Assembly: GCF_018129685.1 (NCBI RefSeq)
Contig: NZ_JAFCLG010000008.1
Coordinates: forward strand, 124,001-188,000
From: Bradyrhizobium manausense
GTDB lineage: Bacteria > Pseudomonadota > Alphaproteobacteria > Rhizobiales > Xanthobacteraceae
Reading direction: 5' to 3'
Length of the DNA: 64,000 nucleotides
This document shows positions 37,766 to 46,397 of this stretch, in pieces (positions within the stretch are counted from its first letter, which is position 1; every line of letters begins with the position of its first letter). The notes under the pieces are model-generated. The model saw only the letters and a program-made list of their open reading frames with translations. It did not search any database and was not told where the DNA came from. The position numbers and the translations under genes were made by a program.

Positions 37766-39370
37766 CTATCCGCCCGGCTCGCTATCCACCGAAACGTCGC
37801 GGCCTTCCCTGTCCTTTCCGCGCAGATTGAGCCTGTCGCCGTCGAACGACAAGGTCCATTTCTGTAGTTCGTCCATCCCGACCGCCTGGCGCTCGATCTC
37901 AAAGATCGAGTCGTTCAACCACTTCCCCTTGGTCGCAAACAATCCGGAGTCGGTTAGCTGTCCCTTGCGATACAAGCCATCAAGCCCAATCGGATCGCTA
38001 AACCGGAGTGACGGTTGACCTCGACCCCGCGCGTAGACCTGGAGGTCATAGTGCGGGTTTGGATCGACGAGAGTCAGCGACAACGATTTCACACCGAGCG
38101 CATTCGCCGGAAATCTGTAGGTTTTTCCCGATATTGCCGATGCGATCTCGGGCGTAGCCCCAACCTCCGTTGCCCTTTCGGTCGATAGCTCACGAATCTT
38201 CTCCGCAAGCAGGTTTGCGCCGACAGCGTCCTCCGGTAACGCCGTTTCGGACTTGACTGCACCGGCAATCAAATCTGCCAGCCTACCCAGCGGACAAAAG
38301 TCCCTAGCGGTCGTCACCGCAACGATGTCCAGCCGGGGCAACACCATGATGAGCTGGCAGTGATATCCATCCGCGATGTAGACATTCTTCTCGGGAAGCG
38401 CCCAGAACAAGTTGGAGTACCGCAGGTCTGGTGCCCGGGGCATATTCATGTTCACGGTGGCGTGGCTTACCTTGTCGATCCAGTCGAGCGGAAGCAGCGA
38501 TTTGTCCTCCCACTCACCGTTGCGCAAATAAAGATAGCCGATCTTGGCCATGTCGCGGGGCAGTAAAGCCAGACCGAAGCCACCGATCGGAATGCCCTGG
38601 GGATCTCGCCACCAGTTCGAGACGCTGATCCCGAGTGGGTCGAACAGCTTTGCCTTCGCATAGTCCAAGGTGTTCATGCCCGCGAGCCTGGCAATGATTG
38701 CGGACAATAGATGCGCACCGCCGCTGTTATAGTTGAAGATGTCGCCCGGCGCACTCGCCATCGGGAGATCAAGAGCGAATTGGGTCCAGTCCTGTTGGCG
38801 ACTCATCTCGATCATCGTATCGGGGCGCCCGTCCAGCGGTTCCTTCCAGTCGAGGCCTGAGGTCATGTCGAGCAGGTTCTGAATCGTTATGGCTTTCTTT
38901 CTGTCATCAACATTTGCGATGCCGCGATCGCTAAAGAAATCCAGCATCGGACGGTCGAAGCTATCCAGGAGACCGTCCTTGCGGGCGATCGCCAGCAGCG
39001 TGCCGACCACCGCTTTGGTAGCGGAGTTTATCCGGTGCGGAATGTCGGCGGTATACGGGGCGTAATAGGCATCCAGCACGATTCGTCCATGCCGGACCAA
39101 CAGGAGGCTGTCGAGGCTGCGGGTCGTGCCGAAATCAAGCAATTTGGCAAGCACCGCCGAATCCATGCCCTGCTCTTCCGGCGTGGACGTTTGCCATTGC
39201 CGTGTCGGCCAGACGGTTGCGGCTCCGTCCTGAGCATAGACTGAATGGCTGCAGATCGAAGCCGCGAGCACGAGCATAACAAGCGCGGCGCTCGAAACGG
39301 CGGATCCGGCGAGACTGCAGGCAGCAATCACGACGACAAGCGACCGGCCGATGCACGATCTGATGCTCAT
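37766..39370 (-). CDS. Secreted serine hydrolase, beta-lactamase/PBP-like, with C-terminal extension
   Basis: A protein of 534 residues from ATG 39370. A long hydrophobic N-terminal signal/anchor (SLVVVIAACSLAGS..., ICSHSVYAQ) precedes a beta-lactamase-fold domain (about 70-390) with nucleophile motif SATK, YNS in IFNYNSGG, and GYHCQLIMVLP near the end. A beta-rich domain of about 130 residues follows (SGKTYRFPANALGVKSLSLTL...), typical of lipocalin-like tails in esterase relatives. It is a probable periplasmic esterase or peptidase. It is distantly related to the gene at 14298-15323, which lacks the tail. Confidence 0.82.
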   Translation of the reverse strand: MSIRSCIGRSLVVVIAACSLAGSAVSSAALVMLVLAASICSHSVYAQDGAATVWPTRQWQTSTPEEQGMDSAVLAKLLDFGTTRSLDSLLLVRHGRIVLDAYYAPYTADIPHRINSATKAVVGTLLAIARKDGLLDSFDRPMLDFFSDRGIANVDDRKKAITIQNLLDMTSGLDWKEPLDGRPDTMIEMSRQQDWTQFALDLPMASAPGDIFNYNSGGAHLLSAIIARLAGMNTLDYAKAKLFDPLGISVSNWWRDPQGIPIGGFGLALLPRDMAKIGYLYLRNGEWEDKSLLPLDWIDKVSHATVNMNMPRAPDLRYSNLFWALPEKNVYIADGYHCQLIMVLPRLDIVAVTTARDFCPLGRLADLIAGAVKSETALPEDAVGANLLAEKIRELSTERATEVGATPEIASAISGKTYRFPANALGVKSLSLTLVDPNPHYDLQVYARGRGQPSLRFSDPIGLDGLYRKGQLTDSGLFATKGKWLNDSIFEIERQAVGMDELQKWTLSFDGDRLNLRGKDREGRDVSVDSEPGG

Positions 39371-39472
39371 GCGAGTCCACCAATTCGGGATGGCGGCTCG
39401 CCGAGCCAACGCGCATGGCCGACGTCAGATCCAGCACCGGCGCCTCCCTGGAGACGCCGGCAGTCACTTGAT

Positions 39473-39778
39473 CTAGTAGCAGTACCGCGGATCGACCGGG
39501 ACGTAGCGGCCGTCAGGGCGCTGCATGTAGCAGCCGCGCTGATAAGCGTAATAACCGGAGCGGCGGCGTTCGCCTTCGGCCGCGATCGCAGCTCCCGTGC
39601 CGGCGCCGACGACCGCACCGATGGCCGCGCCGCGGCCACCGCCGAGCGCGCCACCCACAATCGCTCCACCAACGCCGCCGAGGATGGCGCCGCCGACGGC
39701 GTCCTGCGCCATCGCGTCATGAACCGGGACGGCCACCGCGACCGCGAAGCACGCTGCAATTCCAAGGCGTCGAAGCAT
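39473..39778 (-). CDS. Secreted glycine-zipper protein
   Basis: About 101 residues from ATG 39778, with GGGAG upstream; an ATG at 39793 would add five. A signal peptide (LGIAACFAVAVAVPVHDAMAQ) precedes a glycine-zipper segment (AVGGAILGGVGGAIVGGALGGG, then GAAIGAVVGAGTGAAIA) able to form a tight membrane-inserted hairpin. A Tyr/Arg/Cys tail (RGCYMQ, DPRYCY) follows. Similar proteins are abundant in Rhizobiales and are probably associated with the outer membrane. Confidence 0.78.
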   Translation of the reverse strand: MLRRLGIAACFAVAVAVPVHDAMAQDAVGGAILGGVGGAIVGGALGGGRGAAIGAVVGAGTGAAIAAEGERRRSGYYAYQRGCYMQRPDGRYVPVDPRYCY

Positions 39779-39917
39779 CTCGAAGTCTCCCATGTGATGC
39801 GGCCAGTCATAGCGTTCGAGACGGTCCCGGACCAGAACAATTGTGTGAGTCCGAACCGGGTCGCCCCTGGCGCCACGCGGACAGCCTGTTGCGACGATCC
39901 TCTCGCACCGGCCCGCA

Positions 39918-40238
39918 TCAGACCGAGGGTCCCTTGTCCAGGGTAAAGGAGACGACGATCGCTTCCGGCGTCTGCTTGAATTCCTTCGTCACCGCTGCAC
40001 GCACGAGGCCGGCAAGGTCACGCAGGGGCTTCTTCTCATAAAGTGCGGGAAACAGAACAGTCACCGAAGTGAGGCGTCCGTTATTCCAATTGAAGCCGAC
40101 CCGCGGCTTGACGCCCGTCGACTGGGCGAGATCGCCTTCGACCGCCTGGGCTTGCTGCAATCCGTCCTTCAGGGTGGCGATGGCATCGCAACCGGACAGG
40201 GCAAAGGCGAGGACGACAATGACGATGGCTCTGAGCAT
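39918..40238 (-). CDS. Small lipoprotein of unknown function
   Basis: A protein of 106 residues with a lipoprotein signal peptide (MLRAIVIVVLAFALSGC) whose lipobox LSGC gives a lipidated Cys17. The mature domain includes GVKPRVGFNWNNGRLTSVTVLFP and a helical end (LAGLVRAAVTKEFKQTPEAIVVSF), an alpha/beta fold I do not recognise. The next residue after the Cys is Asp, the classical inner-membrane retention signal. An 8-bp-arm inverted repeat lies 34 bp upstream. Confidence 0.75.
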   Translation of the reverse strand: MLRAIVIVVLAFALSGCDAIATLKDGLQQAQAVEGDLAQSTGVKPRVGFNWNNGRLTSVTVLFPALYEKKPLRDLAGLVRAAVTKEFKQTPEAIVVSFTLDKGPSV

Positions 40239-40271
40239 CGAGAAGATCCGAAAGATGGCACTCTATGCATG

Positions 40272-40295
40272 GTTGCATGAATCTTTCCATGCAAC
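40272..40295. promoter_or_regulatory. Candidate operator: perfect inverted repeat upstream of the lipoprotein gene
   Basis: GTTGCATG and CATGCAAC form perfect 8-bp arms around an 8-bp AT-rich spacer, 34 bp before the lipoprotein start. The geometry suits a dimeric transcription factor. The regulator is unknown. Confidence 0.4.
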
Positions 40296-40414
40296 AAGAC
40301 AGAGGCAACCTGGATGTCGCGAGCGCAGAGCGCCGAGGCGCGCCGTTCCAACAGCGCGCGCTCGCGTCCGTTACCGGAAAAATTGCAGAGCACACGAGTT
40401 AACGGACGGACCGC

Positions 40415-41110
40415 CTATTGGCGCAGCATGATCAGGGGATCGGCGGTATCGGGAACCCGGCGCCATTGCGCATTGTCGTCGGCCTCGAACTGCCAGATCT
40501 CGCCTGATTTCGACATCAGGATGATCTGGCCGCGCTCGAGCCGCCATTGCGTCGGGTTGAACTGGGCGATCGCAGCATCGCATTTGGGCTTGAGGAAGAC
40601 CTGGAAATTGTCCTGATCAGCTTCGGTGTTGGTCAGCGTTATCCCGCAGATCGGCTGACCGTTGCCGCGCACCATCGCCCAGTCACCGATCATCTGGTCC
40701 ATCGACTTCGCCATCGAGCGGGCCGCAGCGAGGTCCTGGAGGATGTAAACGCCCTCGCCCTGCCTCAGGCCTTCGAAAATGCCGGCTTCGACCTCGGTGA
40801 AGTCGATCACGGCTTCACCGGTCGCATCCTGCAGGCGAACGATGTCGAGGCCTTTCAGGCTCCAGGCGACGATATCCTTGGTGAAGGGCAGCGCAGTCTT
40901 GCAGGCCGGCTCGAGCTCGAGCTTGAAGCCCTGAGGAGCGGCGTCGCCCTTCATCGTGATGACGCAGGTCTTGCTGCGTTCGGTGGTCGAGAGTTCCCAC
41001 TGCCCGACCATCTCCTTCTTCAGCGTCGTCGCGTCCTGCGCATGCGCAGCGCCGATCGCGGCGGCGACACAGGCCGCGATCAGCAGAGCTACAACCCGAA
41101 GAACTTGCAT
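40415..41110 (-). CDS. Periplasmic protein with two tandem AprI/Inh-Omp19-like inhibitor domains
   Basis: A protein of 231 residues from ATG 41110, which overlaps the stop of the dehydrogenase gene (TGATG). A signal peptide ends at GAAHAQ. Two similar halves follow. Each opens with a Gly-x-Trp motif (VGQWELSTTERSKTCVITM; IGDWAMVRGNGQPICGITL), has a Cys pair, and continues with a beta-barrel pattern (LKGLDIVRLQ; RLERGQIILMSKSG). This is the Inh/Omp19 fold, which blocks secreted metalloproteases; two copies per chain are uncommon. No protease gene is nearby. Its coupling to a transport/dehydrogenase operon is odd. Confidence 0.72.
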   Translation of the reverse strand: MQVLRVVALLIAACVAAAIGAAHAQDATTLKKEMVGQWELSTTERSKTCVITMKGDAAPQGFKLELEPACKTALPFTKDIVAWSLKGLDIVRLQDATGEAVIDFTEVEAGIFEGLRQGEGVYILQDLAAARSMAKSMDQMIGDWAMVRGNGQPICGITLTNTEADQDNFQVFLKPKCDAAIAQFNPTQWRLERGQIILMSKSGEIWQFEADDNAQWRRVPDTADPLIMLRQ

Positions 41111-42099
41111 CAGCGCCCCTTGAACGGCGTTTCCGCAACCGGCGTCAGCGGCGCCTTGCCCGAGAACCACGACTTGAGATTGTCGACCACGAGCTGGTCC
41201 ATGGCATTGCGCGTCACCACCGAAGCCGAGCCGATATGCGGCAGCAGCACGACGTTTTGCATGGCCTTGAGCTCATCGGGCACGTTGGGCTCGGCTGCAA
41301 ACACGTCGAGGCCGGCGGCGAGAATTGTGCCTGATTTCAGCGCCTGGACCAGAGCCTGTTCATCGACGACCGAGCCGCGGGCCACATTGACCAGCACGCC
41401 GCGGGGCCCAAGCGCCTTGAACACGTCGGCATTGATCATCTTTTCGGTAGAGGCGCCGCCGGGCACGATCACGACGAGCGTGTCCACGGCCTTCGCCATC
41501 TCGATCAGATCGGGATAGTGCTTGTAGGGCACGTCCTTTGACGGGTTTCGCGTGTGATAGACCACCGGCACCAGCGAGGCATCGAGCCGGCGCGCGATGG
41601 CCTGACCGATACGGCCCATGCCGACGATGCCGACCTTGCGGTCGCGCAGCGAGCCGACGCTGAGCGGATAGTTCTGCGTCTGCCAGAGGCCGGAGCGGAC
41701 GTAGCGGTCGGCCTTGATGAACTCACGCACGGTGGAGATCAGCAGGCCCATCGCGACGTCGGCGACCTCCTCGGTCAGCACGTCGGGTGTGTTGGTGACG
41801 ATGATGTTGTGCTCGGCGGCGTATTTGGCATCGATATGGTCGTAGCCGACGCCGAAGCTCGCCACCATCTCGATCTTCGGCAGTTGCGACAGCGAATCCT
41901 TGTCGGCGCGAACGGTGTGATAGGTCACCGCGACGCCGCGGATCTTCTCCCGGATCGCCGGCGTCAGGCGCTCGAGGTCGCCGCGCGTCTCGGCCTTGTG
42001 CACGACGAAATGATCGGAAAACCCGTTCTCGAGGATCGGCCGTGACGGCCCATAGATCAGAAGGTCGATCTTCTCGGACGAAATCGAACCGGTAGGCAT
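41110..42099 (-). CDS. D-isomer-specific 2-hydroxyacid dehydrogenase
   Basis: A protein of 329 residues with an AAGGAAAA site before the ATG. The Rossmann NAD(P) loop is VGIVGMGRIGQAIARRL. The catalytic Arg lies in NVARGSVVDEQAL, the Glu in AAGLDVFAAEPNVPDEL, and the His in LLPHIGSAS. It resembles hydroxypyruvate/glyoxylate reductases of the GhrB/GyaR type; the substrate is not certain. It overlaps both neighbours by one base (TGATG at each end), so it is translationally coupled to the permease upstream and the Inh-like gene downstream. Confidence 0.88.
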   Translation of the reverse strand: MPTGSISSEKIDLLIYGPSRPILENGFSDHFVVHKAETRGDLERLTPAIREKIRGVAVTYHTVRADKDSLSQLPKIEMVASFGVGYDHIDAKYAAEHNIIVTNTPDVLTEEVADVAMGLLISTVREFIKADRYVRSGLWQTQNYPLSVGSLRDRKVGIVGMGRIGQAIARRLDASLVPVVYHTRNPSKDVPYKHYPDLIEMAKAVDTLVVIVPGGASTEKMINADVFKALGPRGVLVNVARGSVVDEQALVQALKSGTILAAGLDVFAAEPNVPDELKAMQNVVLLPHIGSASVVTRNAMDQLVVDNLKSWFSGKAPLTPVAETPFKGR

Positions 42100-42917
42100 C
42101 AGTTTTCCTTTCCAAGCGCGCTCTCATGCCAGCGCCGCAAAACGAGGTGGGAAATTAGCGCCAGCACCCCATAGATGACAATCCCGGCCAGCGACAACAA
42201 AAGCAGCGCTGCGAACATGCGGGGTATGTTCAAGCGATAGCCCGACTCGGCGATCCTGTAGGCAAGGCCCGAGCCGGCGCCCGCCGTTCCCGCTGCGATC
42301 TCGGCCACGACGGCGCCGATCAGCGACAGGCCGCCGGCGATGCGCAGGCCGCCGAGAATATAGGGCAGCGCCGCCGGCAGCTTCAGGAAGCGCAGCGTTT
42401 GCTGTGGCGAGGCGCCGTAGAGCTGGAACAGCCCGGCGAGATTGCGATCGACCGAATTCAGTCCGAGCGTGGTGTTCGACAGCACCGGGAAAAAGGCGAC
42501 AATGAAGGCACAGACGACGACGGCGGTCTGCTGCTCCAGATAGATCAGCAGCAGCGGCGCGATCGCGATGACGGGAGTCACCTGGAGCACGACGGCATAG
42601 GGAAACAGTGAATATTCCACCCATTTCGACTGATTGAACAACAGGGCCAGCGCGATCCCACCGATGCTCGCGGCGGCAAACCCTTCAAGCGTCGTGAGCA
42701 GCGTGGTGGCGAGCGATTCCGCCAGCACTACCCAGTCCCTGATCAGCGTCAGGAAGATGACCGAGGGCGCCGGCAGCACGTAAGGCGGGATTTCGCGAAC
42801 GCGCACCACGAGCTCCCAGACGGCAAGGCCCGCCACAAACACCATGAAGGGCAGCACAAAGCGCACCGCGCGTTGCAGGCCTGACGGTTTCACGGCGACC
42901 GAGGCTTGCGTACTCAT
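42099..42917 (-). CDS. ABC transporter permease, SsuC/TauC/ThiX type
   Basis: A protein of 272 residues from ATG 42917, which overlaps the ATPase gene by ATGA. Six membrane segments carry the coupling loop FQLYGASPQQTLRFLKLPAALPYILGGLRIAGGLSLIGAVVAE, the EAA motif of the nitrate/sulfonate/taurine family. It pairs with the ATPase and the NMT1/THI5-like binding protein upstream. The longer frame to 43151 is in the ATPase gene and is discarded. Confidence 0.9.
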   Translation of the reverse strand: MSTQASVAVKPSGLQRAVRFVLPFMVFVAGLAVWELVVRVREIPPYVLPAPSVIFLTLIRDWVVLAESLATTLLTTLEGFAAASIGGIALALLFNQSKWVEYSLFPYAVVLQVTPVIAIAPLLLIYLEQQTAVVVCAFIVAFFPVLSNTTLGLNSVDRNLAGLFQLYGASPQQTLRFLKLPAALPYILGGLRIAGGLSLIGAVVAEIAAGTAGAGSGLAYRIAESGYRLNIPRMFAALLLLSLAGIVIYGVLALISHLVLRRWHESALGKEN

Positions 42918-43729
42918 AGCACCGACTGCCCTTGATAGGACGGCGCCAGCGCCGCCGAAACTCTCCGACAATAATCGGAGTAAGCGGCCGAAGTGCGAAA
43001 CTCCTCGCCACGCGGTTCGACAGTCTCGATACGGATGTCGGCCTGGATGCGTCCGGGCCGTCCCGTCATGACCACGACGCGCTGCGACAGATAGACGGAT
43101 TCGAACACTGAATGGGTGACGAAGATGACGGTCTTGCCAAGGCTGCGCCACAACACGAGCAGATCGTTGTTGAGGCGGAAGCGCGTGATCTCGTCGAGCG
43201 CCGCGAACGGCTCGTCCATCAGGAGGATATCCGGATCGGTGACGAGGGCGCGCGCCAGCGAGACCCGCATCTTCATGCCGCCGGAGAGTTCGCGCGGAAA
43301 AGCATCGGCGAAATCGGCAAGCCCGACGCTGGCGAGCGCGGCATCGGCGCGCGCCCGCCCCTCAGCCTTCGCGATCCCGCCCAGCTTGAGCGGCAGACGC
43401 ACGTTTTCTCGCACACTGGTCCAGGGCATCAGGGTCGGCTCTTGGAATACGAAGCCGATGCCATGGCCCGGCTGCTCCTCGCCCTCCTGCCGCGACACCC
43501 GCACCGTGCCCGACGAGGCGGCGCTGAGCCCCGCAATCAGCCGCAGCGCCGTCGACTTGCCGCAGCCGGAGGGACCGAGCAGGGAGATGAACTCGCCCTT
43601 GCGTACTGCAAGGTCGAGAGGACCGAGCGCCATGACGCCATTGTCATAAACCTTCGTCACGCCGCGAAGGCTGACGGCGAGCGCCGTCAGGCTGGCCTCG
43701 ACCGTGGACGAAGGTTTGCTCTCTACCAT
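42914..43729 (-). CDS. ABC transporter ATPase, SsuB/TauB/ThiZ type
   Basis: A protein of 271 residues. Walker A is LGPSGCGKST, the Q-loop FVFQEPTLMPWTSV, the signature LSGGMKMRVSLARAL, Walker B ILLMDEPFAALDE, and the switch THSVFESVYLS. This is the nitrate/sulfonate/pyrimidine importer subclass. It follows the binding-protein gene across a 104-bp gap that contains a GC-rich palindrome. Confidence 0.92.
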   Translation of the reverse strand: MVESKPSSTVEASLTALAVSLRGVTKVYDNGVMALGPLDLAVRKGEFISLLGPSGCGKSTALRLIAGLSAASSGTVRVSRQEGEEQPGHGIGFVFQEPTLMPWTSVRENVRLPLKLGGIAKAEGRARADAALASVGLADFADAFPRELSGGMKMRVSLARALVTDPDILLMDEPFAALDEITRFRLNNDLLVLWRSLGKTVIFVTHSVFESVYLSQRVVVMTGRPGRIQADIRIETVEPRGEEFRTSAAYSDYCRRVSAALAPSYQGQSVL

Positions 43730-43771
43730 TGGGCGCTAGCAGTTGCGGGGCTCGGTCGGGCCGCGTCCCTC

Positions 43772-43794
43772 ACCTCTCCCCGCGGGGGAGAGGT
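43772..43794. repeat. GC-rich palindrome between binding-protein and ATPase genes
   Basis: ACCTCTCCCC and GGGGAGAGGT form perfect 10-bp arms around three bases. It lies inside the minus-strand transport operon, after the binding-protein gene. It could cause partial termination or protect the upstream mRNA, giving more binding protein than membrane subunits. The sequence resembles common Bradyrhizobium intergenic palindromes. Confidence 0.6.
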
Positions 43795-43833
43795 CGGCCA
43801 TGCCGCCACACCTTGGTCTAAGCTCGGCATGAG

Positions 43834-44856
43834 TTATGGCTTGGCGGGGCGCAGCTCGAGGCCGACGCCCTTGTTGACGAAGCGCAGCGTGTAGGACTTG
43901 CGGAAGTCGAGATCGCCTTTCACGACGCCGGCCTTCACCATCTTGTCGAAGAAGGACGTGTAGCGTTCGTCGCTCATCGCACCGATGCCGCTCTTCAGGC
44001 TGTCGCCGGAATCGACGATGCCGTAGTCCTTCATCTTGGCAACGGAATAGGCGAGCAGCTCGTCGGTCATCTCCGGATTGAGCTTCTTGATCATCGCATT
44101 GCCGGCGGAATTGTCGCCGTAGATGTAGTTGTACCAGCCGATGATCGAGGCATCGACGAAGCGCTGCACCAGGTCAGGCTTCTTCTCGACCATGTCGCGT
44201 CGGGTCTCGATCAAGGTCGAATAGGTGTTGAAGCCGGCATCGGCGAGCAGGATGACGTTGGGCTTGAAGCCCGCGGCCTTCTCCACCGCGAAGGGCTCGG
44301 ATGTCACGTAGCCCTGCATCGCGCTCTTGGGGTTGGCAATGAAGGGCTGCGGATTGAAATTATAGGGCCGGACGTTCTTCTCGCTGAAGCCATATTCGGA
44401 CTTCAGCCACTGGAAGTAGCTGGTCATGCCTTCCTTGGAGACGAACAGCGTGAGCGGTTTGAGGTCCTCGAGCTTGGTAACCTTCGCATCCGGCTGCGAC
44501 AGCAGCACCTGCGGGTCCTTCTGGAACATCGCGGCGATGGTGATGACGGGGACGTTGTTGGCGACCGCATCGAACGACATCAGCGTGTTCGCGGCCATGA
44601 AGAAATCGATCTTGCCGGCGATCAGCAGCATCCGGTTGTTCTCGTTCGGGCCGCCCGGAACGATGCTGACATCGAGGCCGTACTTCTTGTATGTGCCGTC
44701 GGCAACCGCCTGGAAGAAACCGCCATGCTCGGCCTCGGCAACCCAGTTGGTGCCGAAGGTGACCTTGTCCAGGGTCTCGCTGCGCGCCGGCAGGATCGAC
44801 ACGACGGAGGCCAGCAAGCCTGCCGTTAACGCTCGCCGCAGATGGGAAAGGCTCAT
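43834..44856 (-). CDS. ABC transporter substrate-binding protein, NMT1/THI5-like
   Basis: A protein of 340 residues from ATG 44856 with a signal peptide (HLRRALTAGLLASVVSILPARSE). The ligand region starts VTFGTNWVAEAEHGGFFQAVADGTYKKYGLDVSIVPGG. That Trp/His/Gly pattern is shared with ThiY/THI5 pyrimidine-binding proteins and with the wider nitrate/taurine class. It is the first gene of the minus-strand operon (binding protein, ATPase, permease, 2-hydroxyacid dehydrogenase, Inh-like protein). A thiamine-pyrimidine or other nitrogen heterocycle ligand is possible but unproven. No TPP riboswitch was seen upstream. Confidence 0.85.
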   Translation of the reverse strand: MSLSHLRRALTAGLLASVVSILPARSETLDKVTFGTNWVAEAEHGGFFQAVADGTYKKYGLDVSIVPGGPNENNRMLLIAGKIDFFMAANTLMSFDAVANNVPVITIAAMFQKDPQVLLSQPDAKVTKLEDLKPLTLFVSKEGMTSYFQWLKSEYGFSEKNVRPYNFNPQPFIANPKSAMQGYVTSEPFAVEKAAGFKPNVILLADAGFNTYSTLIETRRDMVEKKPDLVQRFVDASIIGWYNYIYGDNSAGNAMIKKLNPEMTDELLAYSVAKMKDYGIVDSGDSLKSGIGAMSDERYTSFFDKMVKAGVVKGDLDFRKSYTLRFVNKGVGLELRPAKP

Positions 44857-44995
44857 GAATGCACTCCGTCGATCGCTTCTAGCCGATGGGAAGACAACGC
44901 GATAAAACCGCAACACGTTCGAGGACGCGAACCGGCCGGGTCCGCGTCCCCTGATAACCCCAAACTACGTGACAAATTCGGGCAAAGAAACCTTG

Positions 44996-45802
44996 ATGAC
45001 GCCTTCCCGCGACTGGACCGAGATCCGCTGGGCCGATGCTGCCCCCGCGGACATTTCGCGCTGGATCGCGGTGCTGCCGCTGGCGGCGACCGAGCAGCAC
45101 GGCCCTCATTTGCCTAACGAGACCGACGTGTTGATCGCGGACGCTTATCTGGCGCGCGTGCGGGATATGCTGCCCGCCACGGCCCCAGTGACCTTCCTGC
45201 CCGTCGAACCCGTCGGCATTTCCACTGAGCATATCGATTATCCGGGCACGCAGACGCTGCCGACCGCGGTGGCGCTGAAGCGCTGGACCGGGATCGGCGA
45301 GGACGTCGCCGGGCGCGGCGTCAGGAAGCTCGTCATCATCACCAGCCATGGCGGCAACAGCGCCGCGATGATGCTGGTGGCGCAGGACCTTCGCGCGCAT
45401 CAAAAACTGTTCGCGGTGACCACGTCGTGGTCGCGCCTGTCTGGTGCTGACAAACTGTTCCCGGCGGATGAAGTGCGTCACGGCATCCATGGCGGCGCGG
45501 TCGAGACCTCGATCATGCTGGCGCGCTATCCGGATCAGGTACGCAAGGATGCGATCGCGGATTTTCCCGCGAGCAGCATCGCGATGGAAAAACAATATCG
45601 CTGGCTGTCGACGCAGCGGCCCGCGCCCTTCGCCTGGCAGGCGCAGGACCTCAACGCCAGCGGCGCCGTCGGCAACGCGACGCTCGCCGTGGCCGAGAAA
45701 GGCGAAAAGCTGCTCGACCAGGGGGCGCGCGCCTTTTGCGAACTGCTCGACGAGGTCGATAAGTTCGACGTGAGCAGGCTCGCCAACGGGCCGCTCGGTT
45801 AA
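44996..45802 (+). CDS. Creatininase-family amidohydrolase
   Basis: A protein of 268 residues from ATG 44996; an in-frame GTG at 44969 would add nine. Metal-site motifs of the family are present: LPLAATEQHGPHLPNETD, ITSHGGNSAAM and the Glu of GIHGGAVETS. The family includes creatininase, the formamide hydrolase ArfB of F420/riboflavin synthesis and MftE, all cleaving C-N bonds with two metals. It is divergent from the NMT1/THI5-type transport operon (139 bp), which suggests that the hydrolase acts on the imported compound. Confidence 0.85.
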   Translation: MTPSRDWTEIRWADAAPADISRWIAVLPLAATEQHGPHLPNETDVLIADAYLARVRDMLPATAPVTFLPVEPVGISTEHIDYPGTQTLPTAVALKRWTGIGEDVAGRGVRKLVIITSHGGNSAAMMLVAQDLRAHQKLFAVTTSWSRLSGADKLFPADEVRHGIHGGAVETSIMLARYPDQVRKDAIADFPASSIAMEKQYRWLSTQRPAPFAWQAQDLNASGAVGNATLAVAEKGEKLLDQGARAFCELLDEVDKFDVSRLANGPLG

Positions 45803-45941
45803 CTCTCATCTCTCTGAAACCATTCGGGAAAAATACGCACCCGCGAGCCGCTGGAAGCGCGTTCGAACCTGAGACGGCAAACCTCCGTCCAATGGGGCAC
45901 GCGGCCCACGACGGACCGCCTCAACCCGGATGGAATTTCAC

Positions 45942-46205
45942 ATGTCGATCAAGACCAAGATTGCCGCAGTCGCTCTCGCGACCCTCGCCGTCACCGGCAG
46001 CATCGTCTCCACCGCCTCTCAGGCGGAAGCCAAGCCGTTCGGCTGGGGCTGGGGTGTCGGCGCCGGCATCGCCACCGCCGCCATCGTCGGCACCGCGATC
46101 GCGGCCAGCAACCAGCCCTATTATTACGGCTATCACCGTTGCGGCTGGCAGCCCAGCTACAACGCTTTCGGCCAGTACGTCGGCAGCGTCCGCGTCTGCT
46201 ACTGA
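45942..46205 (+). CDS. Small secreted protein with hydrophobic Gly/Ala segment
   Basis: An 87-residue protein from ATG 45942; an ATG at 45930 would add four. A signal peptide (TKIAAVALATLAVTGSIVSTASQAEA) is followed by PFGWGWGVGAGIATAAIVGTAIAASNQ, a Gly/Ala-rich segment that could sit in a membrane. A Tyr-rich tail follows with two Cys (YHRCGW, VRVCY). The type is common in Rhizobiales envelopes and has no known function. A strong terminator follows. Confidence 0.75.
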   Translation: MSIKTKIAAVALATLAVTGSIVSTASQAEAKPFGWGWGVGAGIATAAIVGTAIAASNQPYYYGYHRCGWQPSYNAFGQYVGSVRVCY

Positions 46206-46281
46206 TTTGGGTATCTGAGGCCGATCTCAAGTGGATCCCGCGTCCGGCACGGGCGCCTCATCCACCCCGTGTCGTGCCCCC

Positions 46282-46322
46282 GACCCCGCCCGGCTGTCCC
46301 CCCGGGCGGGGTCATCCTTTTT
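46282..46322 (+). terminator. Strong rho-independent terminator
   Basis: GACCCCGCCCGG (46282-46293) and CCGGGCGGGGTC (46302-46313) form a perfect 12-bp stem with an 8-base loop. ATCC and five T's (46318-46322) follow. It lies 77 bp after the small secreted gene at 45942-46205 and is the clearest intrinsic terminator in the window. Confidence 0.9.
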
Positions 46323-46397
46323 CAGTGCCCGGAATTTGTAGCATTACCGTCACATAACGGTGCGAACCATTCTTTGCGAAAATCCGGGCCTGTTGCT

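Noticed and set aside
44857..44995. TPP riboswitch before the THI5-like importer
   Set aside because: The conserved CTGAGA and ACCTGA-type elements were not found in this short divergent region.
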